Assembly: GCF_019352895.1 (NCBI RefSeq)
Contig: NZ_JAAAFX010000009.1
Coordinates: 576,764-640,763, forward strand
Reading direction: 5' to 3'
Source: Variovorax boronicumulans
GTDB taxonomy: Bacteria; Pseudomonadota; Gammaproteobacteria; Burkholderiales; Burkholderiaceae_C
Length of the DNA: 64,000 nt
Both the position numbers and the translations under genes were made by a program. Shown here piece after piece: positions 17,381-27,825 of this stretch. The notes beneath the pieces were generated by a model that was not told the origin of the DNA, searched no databases, and saw nothing but the letters and a program-made list of their open reading frames with translations. Each line of letters starts with the position of its first letter. The stretch's first letter is position 1.

Positions 17381-18460
17381 ATGCCGAGCCCCGCGCAAGA
17401 CCCGCGGCAGGCCTCCCTCCGGCACCTTCCGGTCAATCTCTTCGCCTCCGTCATGGGCATCGCGGGCCTGGCCGCGGCCTGGGGCCAGGTCAGCCACCGG
17501 TTCGGCGCCAGCCCGCGGGTCCACCAGACCCTCGGCGGCATCGCCGTCGCGCTGTTCGTCGTGCTGTGCCTTGCCTACGCCGCCAAGGCCCTGCGCTTTC
17601 CGCAGGCCGTGCGCGACGAGTTCAGGCACCCCATCGCGGGCAACTTCTTCGGCACCATCGCCATCGCCACGCTGCTCATCTCTTCGGTGATCGCGCCCCT
17701 CGGCGCGCTGGCGTCGCAGCTCCTGTGGAGCCTCGGGGCGGCGATGACGATCGCGCTGTGCTTCGCGATCGTCAGCCGCATGCTGCGGGGCAAGGTCGAT
17801 GCCGGCCATGCCGTGCCGGCCTGGCTGATCCCGGGCGTGGCCACGCTCGACATCACGGTCGCCGGCGGCGCGCTGCCGATGGTCTGGGCCCGGGAGCTCA
17901 ACCTGTTCTCGATGGCGGTCGGCACCATGGTCGCGCTGGTGTTCTTCACGATGATCGTCTCGCGCCTGATCCACCATCACGAGAAGCTCGCCAGCGAGAT
18001 GGTGCCCTCGCTGATGATCCTGGTCGCGCCCTTCGCGGTCGGCTTCCTCGCGTACACCAGCTTCTTCCAGCGCGTCGATGCCTTCGCCGCCACGCTGTTC
18101 TATTTCGGCCTGTTCGTGTTCGTCGTGCTGGTGGTGAAGGTGTTCAGCCGCGGCGTGCCCTTCGGGGCCGGATGGTGGGCCTTGAGCTTTCCGATCGCGG
18201 CGCTCAGCAATGCGGCGCTGCGCTATGCGGCCGAGGTCGACCTGGGGATGGTGACGGCGCTGGCCTTCGCGCTGCTGGCCTTCCTGAGCGGCCTGATCGC
18301 GGTGCTCACGGTCCGCACGCTGCAGTTCCTGGCCAGCGGCGAACTGCTGCGGCCCAAGGCGCAGCCGAAGGCGGCCCTCGTGCCCACGGCGGAAGCGCCG
18401 CGCTCGGGCTGGGACGAGGTCGGCAATTGCAGCGGGCTGGACCGCATCAGGGCGGCGTAG
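17381..18460 (+). CDS. SLAC1/TehA (TDT) family anion channel or C4-dicarboxylate transporter
   Basis: This very hydrophobic 359-residue inner-membrane protein has about ten predicted helices and the TDT-family opening LPVNLFASVMGIAGLAAAW (residues 16-34). The family includes TehA, malate transporters and SLAC1 anion channels. The first ATG is at 17381, but the only good ribosome site (AGGAG, 17356-17360) is 20 bases upstream. That site is properly spaced for an in-frame ATC at 17366, giving five extra residues. Either initiation occurs at an unusual codon, an ATG was changed to ATC here, or the ATG is used inefficiently. The hydrophilic tail after residue 325 (PKAALVPTAEAPRSG) is unremarkable. 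Confidence 0.82.
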   Translation: MPSPAQDPRQASLRHLPVNLFASVMGIAGLAAAWGQVSHRFGASPRVHQTLGGIAVALFVVLCLAYAAKALRFPQAVRDEFRHPIAGNFFGTIAIATLLISSVIAPLGALASQLLWSLGAAMTIALCFAIVSRMLRGKVDAGHAVPAWLIPGVATLDITVAGGALPMVWARELNLFSMAVGTMVALVFFTMIVSRLIHHHEKLASEMVPSLMILVAPFAVGFLAYTSFFQRVDAFAATLFYFGLFVFVVLVVKVFSRGVPFGAGWWALSFPIAALSNAALRYAAEVDLGMVTALAFALLAFLSGLIAVLTVRTLQFLASGELLRPKAQPKAALVPTAEAPRSGWDEVGNCSGLDRIRAA

Positions 18461-18481
18461 GCGGCGAGCTGCGACGAGCCC

Positions 18482-19018
18482 TCAACGGCGCCCGATCAGC
18501 GCCTCGATCTCCCGGATCACCGCTTCCTTCTCGCGGTTGTAGACCTGCGGGTCAACGGGGTCGATGGCGTGCGCCCGGTCCTTGGCCGCTTCGTACTTCA
18601 GCCGCAGGTCGGGCCGGCTGTCCAGCATGGCCATGAAGGCCAGCGAATCCGCGTGCACCGGATCGCCGCGGTGGCAGATGTGCACGTTGACGTTGAAGCG
18701 CCGGCCGGCGAGCACCACCGAGGCGCAGACATAGGGCTTCTCGTCGGTGTCGACCCAGACCGGCCGGCGGTGGAAGCCCAGGCCTTCAAAGGCGGGATGC
18801 TCGGCGCGCAGGTCCGGCCGTGTGGTGATCGCCACCGCATCGATCATGGGTTTGCCGCGCAGGCCCACGATCGCCGTGCTGCCGATGTGCACCAGTTCCA
18901 CGCCCGCTAGGGCCGCGTGCACCTCGTCGCGCACCCGGGCAAAGACCTGGGAATAGATGGGGTCGTAGGCCACGATGTGGCGGTGCTGCAGTCCTTCGTC
19001 GAAGCGTTCGAGTTCCAT
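18482..19018 (-). CDS. GrpB family protein (UPF0157, nucleotidyltransferase fold)
   Basis: The 178-residue protein matches the GrpB/UPF0157 family, a nucleotidyltransferase-like fold of unknown biochemical role. The family blocks ELVHIGSTAIVGLRGKPMIDAVA (residues 41-63; H-I-G-S-T-A and P-M-I-D), RFNVNVHIC and LAFMAMLDSRPDLRLKYEAAK are seen. It is convergent with the transporter gene (21-base gap) and divergent from the peptide ABC operon. Nothing ties it functionally to its neighbours. Confidence 0.82.
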   Translation of the reverse strand: MELERFDEGLQHRHIVAYDPIYSQVFARVRDEVHAALAGVELVHIGSTAIVGLRGKPMIDAVAITTRPDLRAEHPAFEGLGFHRRPVWVDTDEKPYVCASVVLAGRRFNVNVHICHRGDPVHADSLAFMAMLDSRPDLRLKYEAAKDRAHAIDPVDPQVYNREKEAVIREIEALIGRR

Positions 19019-19281
19019 CGTGCGTCCTTTCGATCCGGGCGGATTCGCGCCGCCGCACGGCGTGCGCGCTCGGCGCCGGCCGGACAGGACTCTACAAAAA
19101 CGCCGTCAGAAGCGTGCCTATACGCGACCGGCTTACTCGAATTCCGCATGAGCAGGCGCGCAATGCTTCTTTCACGCGCGACATGCCCGCTTCAATACTG
19201 CGGCCCGGCATGCCTTCGCGTTCCAGCCATGGGACGGGGGAGCGGCTTCTTCTCCACATCTCCTGTTCACCGAGGCTTCAC

Positions 19282-20871
19282 TTGATTCGTCACACCCTGC
19301 TCGCAATGATGTTGGCTGCCGGCCTGATGCCGGCCGTCGTGGCCCAGGCCGAAACCGTGCGCTGGGCGCGCAGCGCCGACCCGGCCACGCTCGATCCCCA
19401 TGCGGTGAACACCGGCACCAACTTCAACCTGCTGCACCAGGTCTACGAACCGCTGATCATCCGGCTGCCCGACGGCAAGCTGCAGGGCGCCATCGCCACC
19501 TCGTGGGGGCTCACCGACGACCCCAGCGTCTGGGAGTTCAAGCTGCGCCCCGGCGTGAAGTTCCACGACGGTTCGCTGCTCACGGCCGACGACGTGGTGT
19601 TCTCGCTCAAGCGGGCCCAGGCGCCGACCTCGCAGCTGAAGTCGCTGCTGTCCTCGGTCGACACCATCACCAAGGTCGATGCGCTCACGGTGCGGGTCAA
19701 AACCAAGGGCCCGAACCTGATCTTCGCCAACAACCTGAGCAACATCTTCATCCTGAGCGAGGCCTGGGCCAAGGCCAACAAATCGGAGACCGCGCAGGAC
19801 GTGGCCAGCAAGACCGAGAACTTCGCCACCCGCAACGAGAACGGCACCGGGCCGTACACGCTGGTCTCGCGCGAGGTCGACAGCCGCACCGTGCTCAAGC
19901 AGTTTCCGCAGTACTGGGGCCGGGGCCAGTTCCCGCTCGAGGTGACCGAACTGGTCTACCTGCCGATCAAGTCGCCCGCGACCCGCGTCGCGGCCCTGCT
20001 TTCGGGCGAGGTCGACTTCCTGCAGGACCTGCCGGCGCAGGACGTGGCCCGGCTCAAGGCCGACAAGAGCCTGCGCGTGACCGAAGGGCCGGAAAACCGC
20101 TCGATCTTCCTGGGCCTCAACGTGGGCGCCAAGGAGCTCAAGTATTCGGACGTGAAGGGCAAGAACCCGCTGGCCGATCCCAGGGTGCGCGAGGCCATCG
20201 GCCTGGCCATCGATCGCGATGCGATCAAGACCGCGGTGATGCGCGGCCTGTCGATTCCCTCGAACATCATCGCGCCGCGCTTCGTCAACGGCTACGAGAA
20301 GGCCTTCGCGGCCTACCCGAAGGCCAATGTCGCGCAGGCCAAGAAGCTGCTGGCGGAGGCGGGCTATCCCAACGGCTTCGGCATCACCCTGCACACGCCG
20401 AACGACCGCTATGTCAACGACGAGGCGATCAGCACCGCGGTCTCGGGCTTCCTGGGCCGCATCGGCATCAAGACCACGGTGGCCGCGCGCCCCATCGCGC
20501 TGCACAGCACGGCCATCAACCAGGCCGACACCGACTTCTACCTGTTCGGCTGGGGCGTGCCCACCTACGATTCGGCCTACATCTTCGATTACCTGGTCCA
20601 CACCCGCGGCAAGGACGGCCGCGGCCCGACCAATGCCACCGGCTACAGCAATGCCGACATCGACGCGAAGATCGTCTCGCTCGCCTCCGAGAGCGACAAG
20701 GCCAAGCGCGACGCGACCATCCAGAGCATCTGGCAGACGGTGCAGGCCGAGCGCTTCTACATCGCGCTGCACGACCAGGTGCTGAACTACGCGTCGAACC
20801 CCAGACTCGACATCCCGGTGAGCCCGGAAAACATACCCTTCTTCAAGTTCGTGAAGGTGGCGAAGAAGTAG
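19282..20871 (+). CDS. Periplasmic peptide/nickel-type ABC transporter solute-binding protein (SBP family 5)
   Basis: An exported binding protein of 529 residues for a Dpp/Opp-like importer. A Sec signal peptide (RHTLLAMMLAAGLMPAVVAQA) ends near residue 25, followed by the family-5 start ETVRWARSADPATLDPHAVNTG, then FKLRPGVKFHDGSLLTADDVVFSLKRA. I chose TTG at 19282 because GAGG lies 6 bases upstream and the signal peptide begins there; an earlier frame opening at 19114 adds an unlikely hydrophilic leader. It is first of four tightly packed genes forming a complete importer. The ligand may be a peptide, glutathione, opine or similar compound; not decidable from sequence. Confidence 0.88.
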   Translation: MIRHTLLAMMLAAGLMPAVVAQAETVRWARSADPATLDPHAVNTGTNFNLLHQVYEPLIIRLPDGKLQGAIATSWGLTDDPSVWEFKLRPGVKFHDGSLLTADDVVFSLKRAQAPTSQLKSLLSSVDTITKVDALTVRVKTKGPNLIFANNLSNIFILSEAWAKANKSETAQDVASKTENFATRNENGTGPYTLVSREVDSRTVLKQFPQYWGRGQFPLEVTELVYLPIKSPATRVAALLSGEVDFLQDLPAQDVARLKADKSLRVTEGPENRSIFLGLNVGAKELKYSDVKGKNPLADPRVREAIGLAIDRDAIKTAVMRGLSIPSNIIAPRFVNGYEKAFAAYPKANVAQAKKLLAEAGYPNGFGITLHTPNDRYVNDEAISTAVSGFLGRIGIKTTVAARPIALHSTAINQADTDFYLFGWGVPTYDSAYIFDYLVHTRGKDGRGPTNATGYSNADIDAKIVSLASESDKAKRDATIQSIWQTVQAERFYIALHDQVLNYASNPRLDIPVSPENIPFFKFVKVAKK

Positions 20872-20878
20872 GCGTCGC

Positions 20879-21844
20879 ATGCTGGTCCATCTGCTGCGCC
20901 GGCTCGGCCAGTCCGTGCTGGTGCTGCTGGCCGTCTCGCTGATCTCCTTTCTTGTCTTCCGGCACATCGGCGATCCGACGATCAGCCTGCTGGGCGAGGA
21001 CGCCACGCTCGAGGAGCGCGCCGAACTCACGGCCCGGCTGGGCTTCGACCGGCCGGTGCCGGTGCAGTACCTGCGCTACCTCGGCGAGGTGCTGCAGGGC
21101 GACCTGGGCGTCTCGTACCGCTTCAAGCGCCCGGTCGCGGAGCTGATCGCCGAGCGCCTGCCGGCCACGCTGGAACTGGCGCTGGTCGCCGCGGTCTTCG
21201 CGATCGTGGGCGGCATCGCCCTGGGCGTGTACACCGCGATCCATCGCGACGGCGCGCTGAGCCGCGCGATCATGACGGTGTCGCTGGTGGGCGTTTCGCT
21301 GCCCACCTTCCTGATCGGCATCGGGCTGATCTACCTGTTCGCGGTCGAGCTGCGCTGGCTGCCGTCCTTCGGCCGCGGCGAGACGGTGAAGATCGGCGCC
21401 TGGAGCACCGGGCTGCTCACGGCCTCGGGCTGGAGCGCGCTGCTGCTGCCGGCCTTCACGCTGGGTTTCTACAAGCTCACGCTGATCATGCGGCTGGTGC
21501 GCGCCGAGATGCTGGAGGTGCTGCGCTCGGACTACATCCGCTTCGGCCGGGCGCGCGGCCTGCGCACGCGCGACCTGCACTACGGCCATGCCTTGCGCAA
21601 CACGCTGATCCCCGTGATCACCATCACCGGGCTGCAGATCGGCTCGCTCATCGCCTTCGCCATCGTCACCGAGACGGTGTTCCAGTGGCCGGGCGTGGGC
21701 CTGCTGTTCATCTCTTCGATCCAGGGCGTGGACGTGCCGGTGGTCGCGGCCTACCTGCTGCTGATCGCGCTGCTCTATGTGCTGATCAACGGGGTGGTGG
21801 ACCTGCTGTATGTCGCTGTGGACCCGCGCCTGCGCGTCGCCTGA
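20879..21844 (+). CDS. ABC transporter permease, DppB type
   Basis: Inner-membrane permease (321 residues) of a peptide-type importer, with the DppB N-terminal helix MLVHLLRRLGQSVLVLLAVSLISFLVF and the DDRxRLG-like periplasmic loop (AELTARLGFDRPVPVQYLRYLGEVLQGDLG). The cytoplasmic coupling loop is RAEMLEVLRSDYIRFGRARGL, which docks on the ATPase, and six helices are predicted. It starts 7 bases after the binding-protein stop and is followed after 15 bases by the DppC-type partner. Confidence 0.9.
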   Translation: MLVHLLRRLGQSVLVLLAVSLISFLVFRHIGDPTISLLGEDATLEERAELTARLGFDRPVPVQYLRYLGEVLQGDLGVSYRFKRPVAELIAERLPATLELALVAAVFAIVGGIALGVYTAIHRDGALSRAIMTVSLVGVSLPTFLIGIGLIYLFAVELRWLPSFGRGETVKIGAWSTGLLTASGWSALLLPAFTLGFYKLTLIMRLVRAEMLEVLRSDYIRFGRARGLRTRDLHYGHALRNTLIPVITITGLQIGSLIAFAIVTETVFQWPGVGLLFISSIQGVDVPVVAAYLLLIALLYVLINGVVDLLYVAVDPRLRVA

Positions 21845-21859
21845 TTGCTTCCGTTCACC

Positions 21860-22803
21860 ATGTTCTTTTCCCGAACTTCCACGGCCGCCGCGGCCCCGCG
21901 CCGGCGCTGGCGCCAATCCGATTCGCCGGTGCTGCGCGCCTTCGCGCGCTCGCGCACCGTGCAGGTGGCGGCCGTGCTGCTGCTGCTGATCGCCATCGCC
22001 TCGCTGTTCGCGCCGCTGATCGCGCGGCAGGACCCCTTCGACCCGGCCCACCTCGACCTCATCGATGCCTTCACGCCCCCGTGGCAGCAGGGCATCACGG
22101 GTGCCTTCTATCCGCTGGGCGCCGACGACCAGGGCCGCGACGTCTTCTCGGCCATCCTCTACGGCCTGCGCATGTCGCTGCTGGTGGGGGTGTCCGCGGT
22201 GGCACTGTCGCTGGCCATCGGCGTGCCGCTGGGCCTGGCCGCAGGCTATGCGGGCGGCTGGTTCGACACGCTGGTGATGCGGGTGGCCGATGTGCAGCTG
22301 ACCTTCCCGGTGCTGCTGGTGGCACTCTTGATCTTCGGCATCGCGCGCGGCCTGCTGCCCGAGGGCTACCGCGACGACATGGCGGTGTACGTGATCGTCG
22401 CGGCGATCGGACTCTCTGACTGGGTGCAGTACGCGCGCACGGTGCGCGGCGCGGTGCTGGTCGAGAAGCACAAGGACTATGTGGCGGCCGCGCGCATCAT
22501 CGGCCGCTCGCCCGGCGGGATCCTGCTGCACCACATCCTGCCAAACCTGCTGGCGCCGGTGCTGGTCATCGCGGCCATCAGCTTCGCGCTGGCCATCGTG
22601 GCCGAGTCCACGCTCTCCTACCTGGGCGTCGGGCTGCCGCCCACCCAGCCCTCGCTGGGCACGCTGATCCGCATCGGCCAGGGCTTCCTGTTCTCCGGCG
22701 AATGGTGGATCCTGCTGTTCCCGGGGCTGGTGCTGCTGGCCCTGGCGCTGTCCGTCAACCTGGTCGCCGACTGGCTGCGCGACGCGCTCAACCCCAAACT
22801 CCA

Positions 22804-22807
<4 letters not shown>
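21860..22807 (+). CDS. ABC transporter permease, DppC type
   Basis: Second permease of the importer (315 residues). It has the DppC arrangement: arginine-rich cytoplasmic start, first helix VAAVLLLLIAIASLFAPLIA, the LGADDQGRDVFSAILYGLRMSLLVG block, and the coupling loop VEKHKDYVAAARIIGRSPGGILLHHILPN. The ATG at 21860 is preferred over an in-frame TTG at 21845. Its stop overlaps the ATPase start as ATGA, so the ATPase is translated in step with it. Confidence 0.9.
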
Positions 22808-24519
<1,712 letters not shown>

Positions 24520-24521
24520 AG

Positions 24522-24551
24522 GATCGGCTTCACTCCAGGGTGAAGCCGATC
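24522..24551. terminator. Bidirectional hairpin between ABC operon and dodecin gene
   Basis: GATCGGCTTCAC (24522-24533) and GTGAAGCCGATC (24540-24551) form a perfect 12-bp stem with the 6-base loop TCCAGG. It starts 3 bases after the ATPase stop and overlaps the last codons of the dodecin gene, so it can serve both converging transcripts. T-tracts are short. Confidence 0.6.
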
Positions 24552-24736
24552 TTCAGGCTGACCTGCCAATGCGCCACCTTGCCCTCGACCACGTGGCCGC
24601 GGGTCTCGGTGACCGTGAACCACTGGATGTTGCGCACGGTCTCGTGGGCCTTGGCGATGGCGGTCTGCACTGCGTCCTCGATGCTGGTGGGCGAGGAGCC
24701 GGTCAGCTCGAGGGACTTGTAGACGTGGTTGGACAT
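24530..24736 (-). CDS. Dodecin (flavin-storage protein)
   Basis: The 68-residue protein is a dodecin, which forms a hollow 12-mer that binds riboflavin/FMN and buffers free flavin. The sequence shows [11 protein letters not shown], the [16 protein letters not shown] helix and the flavin-stacking tryptophan in [14 protein letters not shown] (W39). The sheet ending [10 protein letters not shown] is also typical. The start at 24736 follows a good AGGAGA site. The stop and last codons lie inside the hairpin shared with the neighbouring operon. Confidence 0.92.
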   Translation of the reverse strand: MSNHVYKSLELTGSSPTSIEDAVQTAIAKAHETVRNIQWFTVTETRGHVVEGKVAHWQVSLKIGFTLE

Positions 24737-24801
24737 GGGATGTCTCCTGGTGGGCTCGATGAAAAAGAACACGCGCCTGCATGCTCCACCCGCGGGCGGG
24801 T

Positions 24802-25830
24802 TCAGGCAAGCACATCCAGCGCGACGTGCGAGGCGAAGCGCGCCGGGTCGGTGCTCTTCTTGAGGATGCCGGCGTTGTGGAAGTCCTGGGCAAAGACCTG
24901 AACCTCGTCGCGCAGCGCCTTGCCGGCCGGATGGTGCTTGTAGGTGAGCTGGGCCAGCAGCTTCTGCAGGTCCGCCACGGGCACGGCGGGCGCGTACTTG
25001 GCGTAGATCTTCGCGGCTTCGTTGGGGTTCTCGCTCACATAGTCCGAGGCCTGCGCCAGCGCGCGCACGACCGCGGCCGCGCGCGCCTTGTCCTGGCGCG
25101 CGAACTGTCCGCGCGCGCCGACGATGCAGCACAGGCGCTCGGCGTACTCGCCCTTGGCGCTGTTGGCCACTTCGGTGAACAGGCCGGGGTTGCGCTTCTC
25201 GATCAGGTAGACGTTCGGGTCGCCGTCGGCGATGGCCTGCACCTCGCCCTTCCTCACGGCCACGTCGAGCAGGTCGGCCGGGTAGACGCGCCACTCGACG
25301 TCCTTCTCGATGTCGATGCCCTTCTTGGCCAGGTGGATCGAATAGAACTGCTTGGCGGGGCTGTTGAGGTCGGACACCCCGATGGTCTTGCCCTTGAGGC
25401 TCGCCAGGTCGACGGTGACGCCGGAGGCCTTGGCACCGATCAGGCGCAGGCAGCCGCCGTGCACGCTGCCCACGATCTTGACGTCGAAGCCGGCCTCGAG
25501 CGGCTTGACCCAGCGGTGGATCAGCCCGACGCCGACGTCCGCCTTGCCCGTGGCCAGCGCTTCGAGCAGCTGGTCGGAGGAGCCGGCCCAGTTCAGCAAC
25601 TCCACATCGAGACCGTTCTTCTCGAACAGGCCGCGTTCCAGCGCGACCGGCACCGGTGCCAGGCAGAAGCCGGCCTGGCTCCAGGCGAAGGTCAGCTTCT
25701 TCGGTTGCGAGAGCGCCGGGGTGCCGAGCAGGCTCGTGGTGCCGACCACGGCGGCCGCAGCACCGGCGCGCAGGACGTCGCGGCGCGACGCGCCGGATGG
25801 ATGAAAGGTATCAGGGAGGAGGGCGGACAT
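24802..25830 (-). CDS. Tat-exported ABC solute-binding protein (NMT1/SsuA/TauA-like), orphan
   Basis: A 342-residue periplasmic binding protein of the NMT1/aliphatic-sulfonate group. It has a twin-arginine signal ([16 protein letters not shown], residues 15-30) ending near LSQPKK. Family blocks follow: [46 protein letters not shown] and [14 protein letters not shown]. Relatives bind sulfonates, nitrate, thiamine precursors or aromatic acids. No permease or ATPase gene accompanies it here, so it must use a transporter encoded elsewhere or act as a sensor. Twin-arginine export suggests folding before secretion. Confidence 0.83.
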   Translation of the reverse strand: MSALLPDTFHPSGASRRDVLRAGAAAAVVGTTSLLGTPALSQPKKLTFAWSQAGFCLAPVPVALERGLFEKNGLDVELLNWAGSSDQLLEALATGKADVGVGLIHRWVKPLEAGFDVKIVGSVHGGCLRLIGAKASGVTVDLASLKGKTIGVSDLNSPAKQFYSIHLAKKGIDIEKDVEWRVYPADLLDVAVRKGEVQAIADGDPNVYLIEKRNPGLFTEVANSAKGEYAERLCCIVGARGQFARQDKARAAAVVRALAQASDYVSENPNEAAKIYAKYAPAVPVADLQKLLAQLTYKHHPAGKALRDEVQVFAQDFHNAGILKKSTDPARFASHVALDVLA

Positions 25831-25939
25831 GAGAGCCTCTGGTGGGACGAGGCCGCCAAATTAACAACGCGGGCGCTGCGCGCCAAGGAATGAAAAACGT
25901 TATGGATATGCGTTGTGCAGCCCGCCGACCGAAGCACCG

Positions 25940-26599
25940 CTACCGGATGTCCTCGATGCGCACGCCGAGGCGTTGGGCATAGAGCGCGAGCGCGCGCTCG
26001 AAGGCCGTGCGCGCGCGGCAGCGCTCGTAGAAGGCCTGGACCCGCGGGTGCGGTGCCAGCAGATCGGAATGGCGGATGCCGCGCAGCACGCTGGCCATCA
26101 TCAGGTCGGCCACGGTGAACCCGGTGCCGGCGAGCCAGTCGCGGCCTTGCAGGTGCCGATCGAGTTCGCCCAGCCAGCGGCCGGCGAGCTGCGGCAGTTC
26201 GGCGTGCAGCCGGGGGGCGGCCTTGTCGCTGTCGAACATCCCGATCAGGTCCATGCAGACCAGCGTGGTGCCCACGGTGGCGACGGCGGCGAAGCACCAC
26301 TGGACGACGCGCGTGCGCCCCTGGAGGTCGCCGGGGATCAGCCTGCCGGACTTCTCGGCCAGGTAGAGCGCGATGGCCGCCGATTCGGCCACCACGAAAC
26401 CGTCGTCGTCGATCACCGGCGCCTGGCGGAAGGGGCTGATCCGGCGGTAGGCGTCGCCGTCGAGCTCGCCGCCGGTGTGGTCGAGCGCGTGGACGCGGTA
26501 GGGCAGGCCGGTCTCCTCGAGCGCCCACTGCACCCAGAGGTCCTTGGTCTCGCCATGGCCCTCGGGAAAGATGCGGCCGAATCCGTAGAGCGTGATCAT
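25940..26599 (-). CDS. Glutathione S-transferase family protein
   Basis: This 219-residue cytosolic protein has an N-terminal thioredoxin-like GST domain (ITLYGFGRIFPEGHG; FRQAPVIDDDGFVVAESAAIALYLAEKSG with the conserved cis-Pro and ES glutathione-binding pair). A helical C-terminal domain follows (WLAGTGFTVADLMMASVLRGI, the N-capping box). AGGAGG precedes the ATG at 26599. A longer in-frame opening from 26734 would add a hydrophobic leader, but it overlaps the promoter of the divergent ParD-like gene and lacks a ribosome site. Substrate unknown. Confidence 0.87.
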   Translation of the reverse strand: MITLYGFGRIFPEGHGETKDLWVQWALEETGLPYRVHALDHTGGELDGDAYRRISPFRQAPVIDDDGFVVAESAAIALYLAEKSGRLIPGDLQGRTRVVQWCFAAVATVGTTLVCMDLIGMFDSDKAAPRLHAELPQLAGRWLGELDRHLQGRDWLAGTGFTVADLMMASVLRGIRHSDLLAPHPRVQAFYERCRARTAFERALALYAQRLGVRIEDIR

Positions 26600-26732
26600 G
26601 CTGTGGACCTCCTGCGGCGATCGGTTCGCCGGCACCAGGGCAGCGTACACGTCGGCGCCCACCGCCACAACCACTGTTGCGGCGCAGGCGAGGGCGGCGC
26701 CAGGCGCCACGCCCCGTGCATCACGGAACCAC

Positions 26733-26763
26733 ATGAAACGTATATAATTCGCATACGTTTCAT
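26733..26763. promoter_or_regulatory. Perfect 11-bp inverted repeat enclosing the -10 box of the ParD-like/map operon
   Basis: ATGAAACGTAT (26733-26743) and ATACGTTTCAT (26753-26763) are perfect inverted repeats flanking a 9-base centre. A consensus -10 box, TATAAT (26743-26748), lies across the left arm and the centre. The site is 14 bases before the ParD-like start codon. This is where self-repressing ribbon-helix-helix antitoxins bind, so it is very likely the autoregulatory operator and core promoter. Confidence 0.72.
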
Positions 26764-26776
26764 ATAGAGGTGGCCG

Positions 26777-27031
26777 ATGGGTATCGTCAAGATTTCAGAC
26801 CTGATGCACGAGAACCTGCGGGTCGCGGGCAATGCACTCAGCAGGTCCATCAACGCACAGGCGGAGCACTGGATGCGCGTCGGCATGCTGACCGAGATGC
26901 ATCCGGAGCTGGACCACCGGGAGATCTGCCAGCTGCTGATCCGGGCCGAGCTCGCGGGCGGGCTGGACATCACGATGGCGGCGACGCCCTCGGCCGGCAA
27001 ACCGGTCGCGGCGCGCGCCGGCAAGCACTGA
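26777..27031 (+). CDS. ParD-like antitoxin-family protein (ribbon-helix-helix type)
   Basis: An 84-residue protein of the ParD-like family, related to the DNA-binding antitoxins of type II toxin-antitoxin modules: MGIVKISDLMHENLRVAGNALSRSINAQAEHWMRVGMLTE. The first third would form the ribbon-helix-helix that binds the inverted repeat directly upstream. The stop overlaps the methionine aminopeptidase start by one base (TGATG), so the two are translationally coupled. No ParE-, RelE- or PIN-type toxin is next to it; the coupled partner is MetAP instead. Whether this is a toxin-antitoxin system at all is unproven. Confidence 0.75.
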   Translation: MGIVKISDLMHENLRVAGNALSRSINAQAEHWMRVGMLTEMHPELDHREICQLLIRAELAGGLDITMAATPSAGKPVAARAGKH

Positions 27032-27822
27032 TGGCGCGCACCGTTCCCATCCACGGCGCCGAAGGCCTCGCGATGTCGCGCCGGGCCGCGGGCCTGGCCG
27101 CCGAGGTGCTGGCCATGATCGAGCCCCATGTGGTGCCGGGCGTGAGCACCGAGGCGCTCGACTGGATCTGCCACGAGCACATCGTCAAGGTCCAGGGCGC
27201 GATTCCGGCCAACGTGGGCTACCAGGGCTATCCCAAGACCATCCTCACCTCCGTCAACCAGGTGGTGTGCCACGGCATTCCCTCGCCCGACAAGATCCTC
27301 AAGAAGGGCGACATCGTCAACATCGACGTGGCGGTGATCAAGGACGGCTGGTTCGGCGACACCAGCCGGATGTTCTTCGTCGGCGAACCCGGCGTGCTGG
27401 CGCGGCGCCTGGTGGAGACCACCTACGAAGCGCTGCGGGCCGGCATCCGGCAGGTCCGGCCGGGCGCGACGCTGGGCGACATCGGCCATGCGATCCAGTC
27501 GGTCGCGCAGCGCGAGCATTTCAGCGTGGTGCGCGAATACTGCGGGCACGGCATCGGCCAGATCTACCACGACGAGCCCAACGTGCTGCACTACGGCCGG
27601 CGCGGCGAGGGCCTGAAGCTCGAAGCGGGGATGGTCTTCACCATCGAGCCGATGCTCAACGCCGGCCAGGCCGGCACGCGGCAACTGCCCGACGGGTGGA
27701 CCGTGGTCACGAAGGACCGGTCGCTGTCCGCCCAGTGGGAGCACATGGTGGCCGTCACGCCCGAAGGCTACGAGGTGCTCACGGCCTGGCCGGGCGGCAC
27801 CGGCGCCTACCCGCCGATCTGA
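27031..27822 (+). CDS. map: Type I methionine aminopeptidase (second-copy, ParD-linked)
   Basis: A 263-residue cytosolic enzyme that removes the initiator methionine from nascent proteins. All metal ligands of the family are present: D99 and D110 (NIDVAVIKDGWFGDTS), H173 (YCGHGIG), E206 (FTIEPML) and E237 (QWEHMV), spaced exactly as in E. coli MetAP. The catalytic histidine lies in VVCHGIPS (H81). It is not beside rpsB, where the housekeeping map normally lies, but fused by overlap to the ParD-like gene, so it is probably an accessory copy. Its expression should follow that of the ParD-like protein and its operator. Confidence 0.9.
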   Translation: MARTVPIHGAEGLAMSRRAAGLAAEVLAMIEPHVVPGVSTEALDWICHEHIVKVQGAIPANVGYQGYPKTILTSVNQVVCHGIPSPDKILKKGDIVNIDVAVIKDGWFGDTSRMFFVGEPGVLARRLVETTYEALRAGIRQVRPGATLGDIGHAIQSVAQREHFSVVREYCGHGIGQIYHDEPNVLHYGRRGEGLKLEAGMVFTIEPMLNAGQAGTRQLPDGWTVVTKDRSLSAQWEHMVAVTPEGYEVLTAWPGGTGAYPPI

Positions 27823-27825
27823 GGC

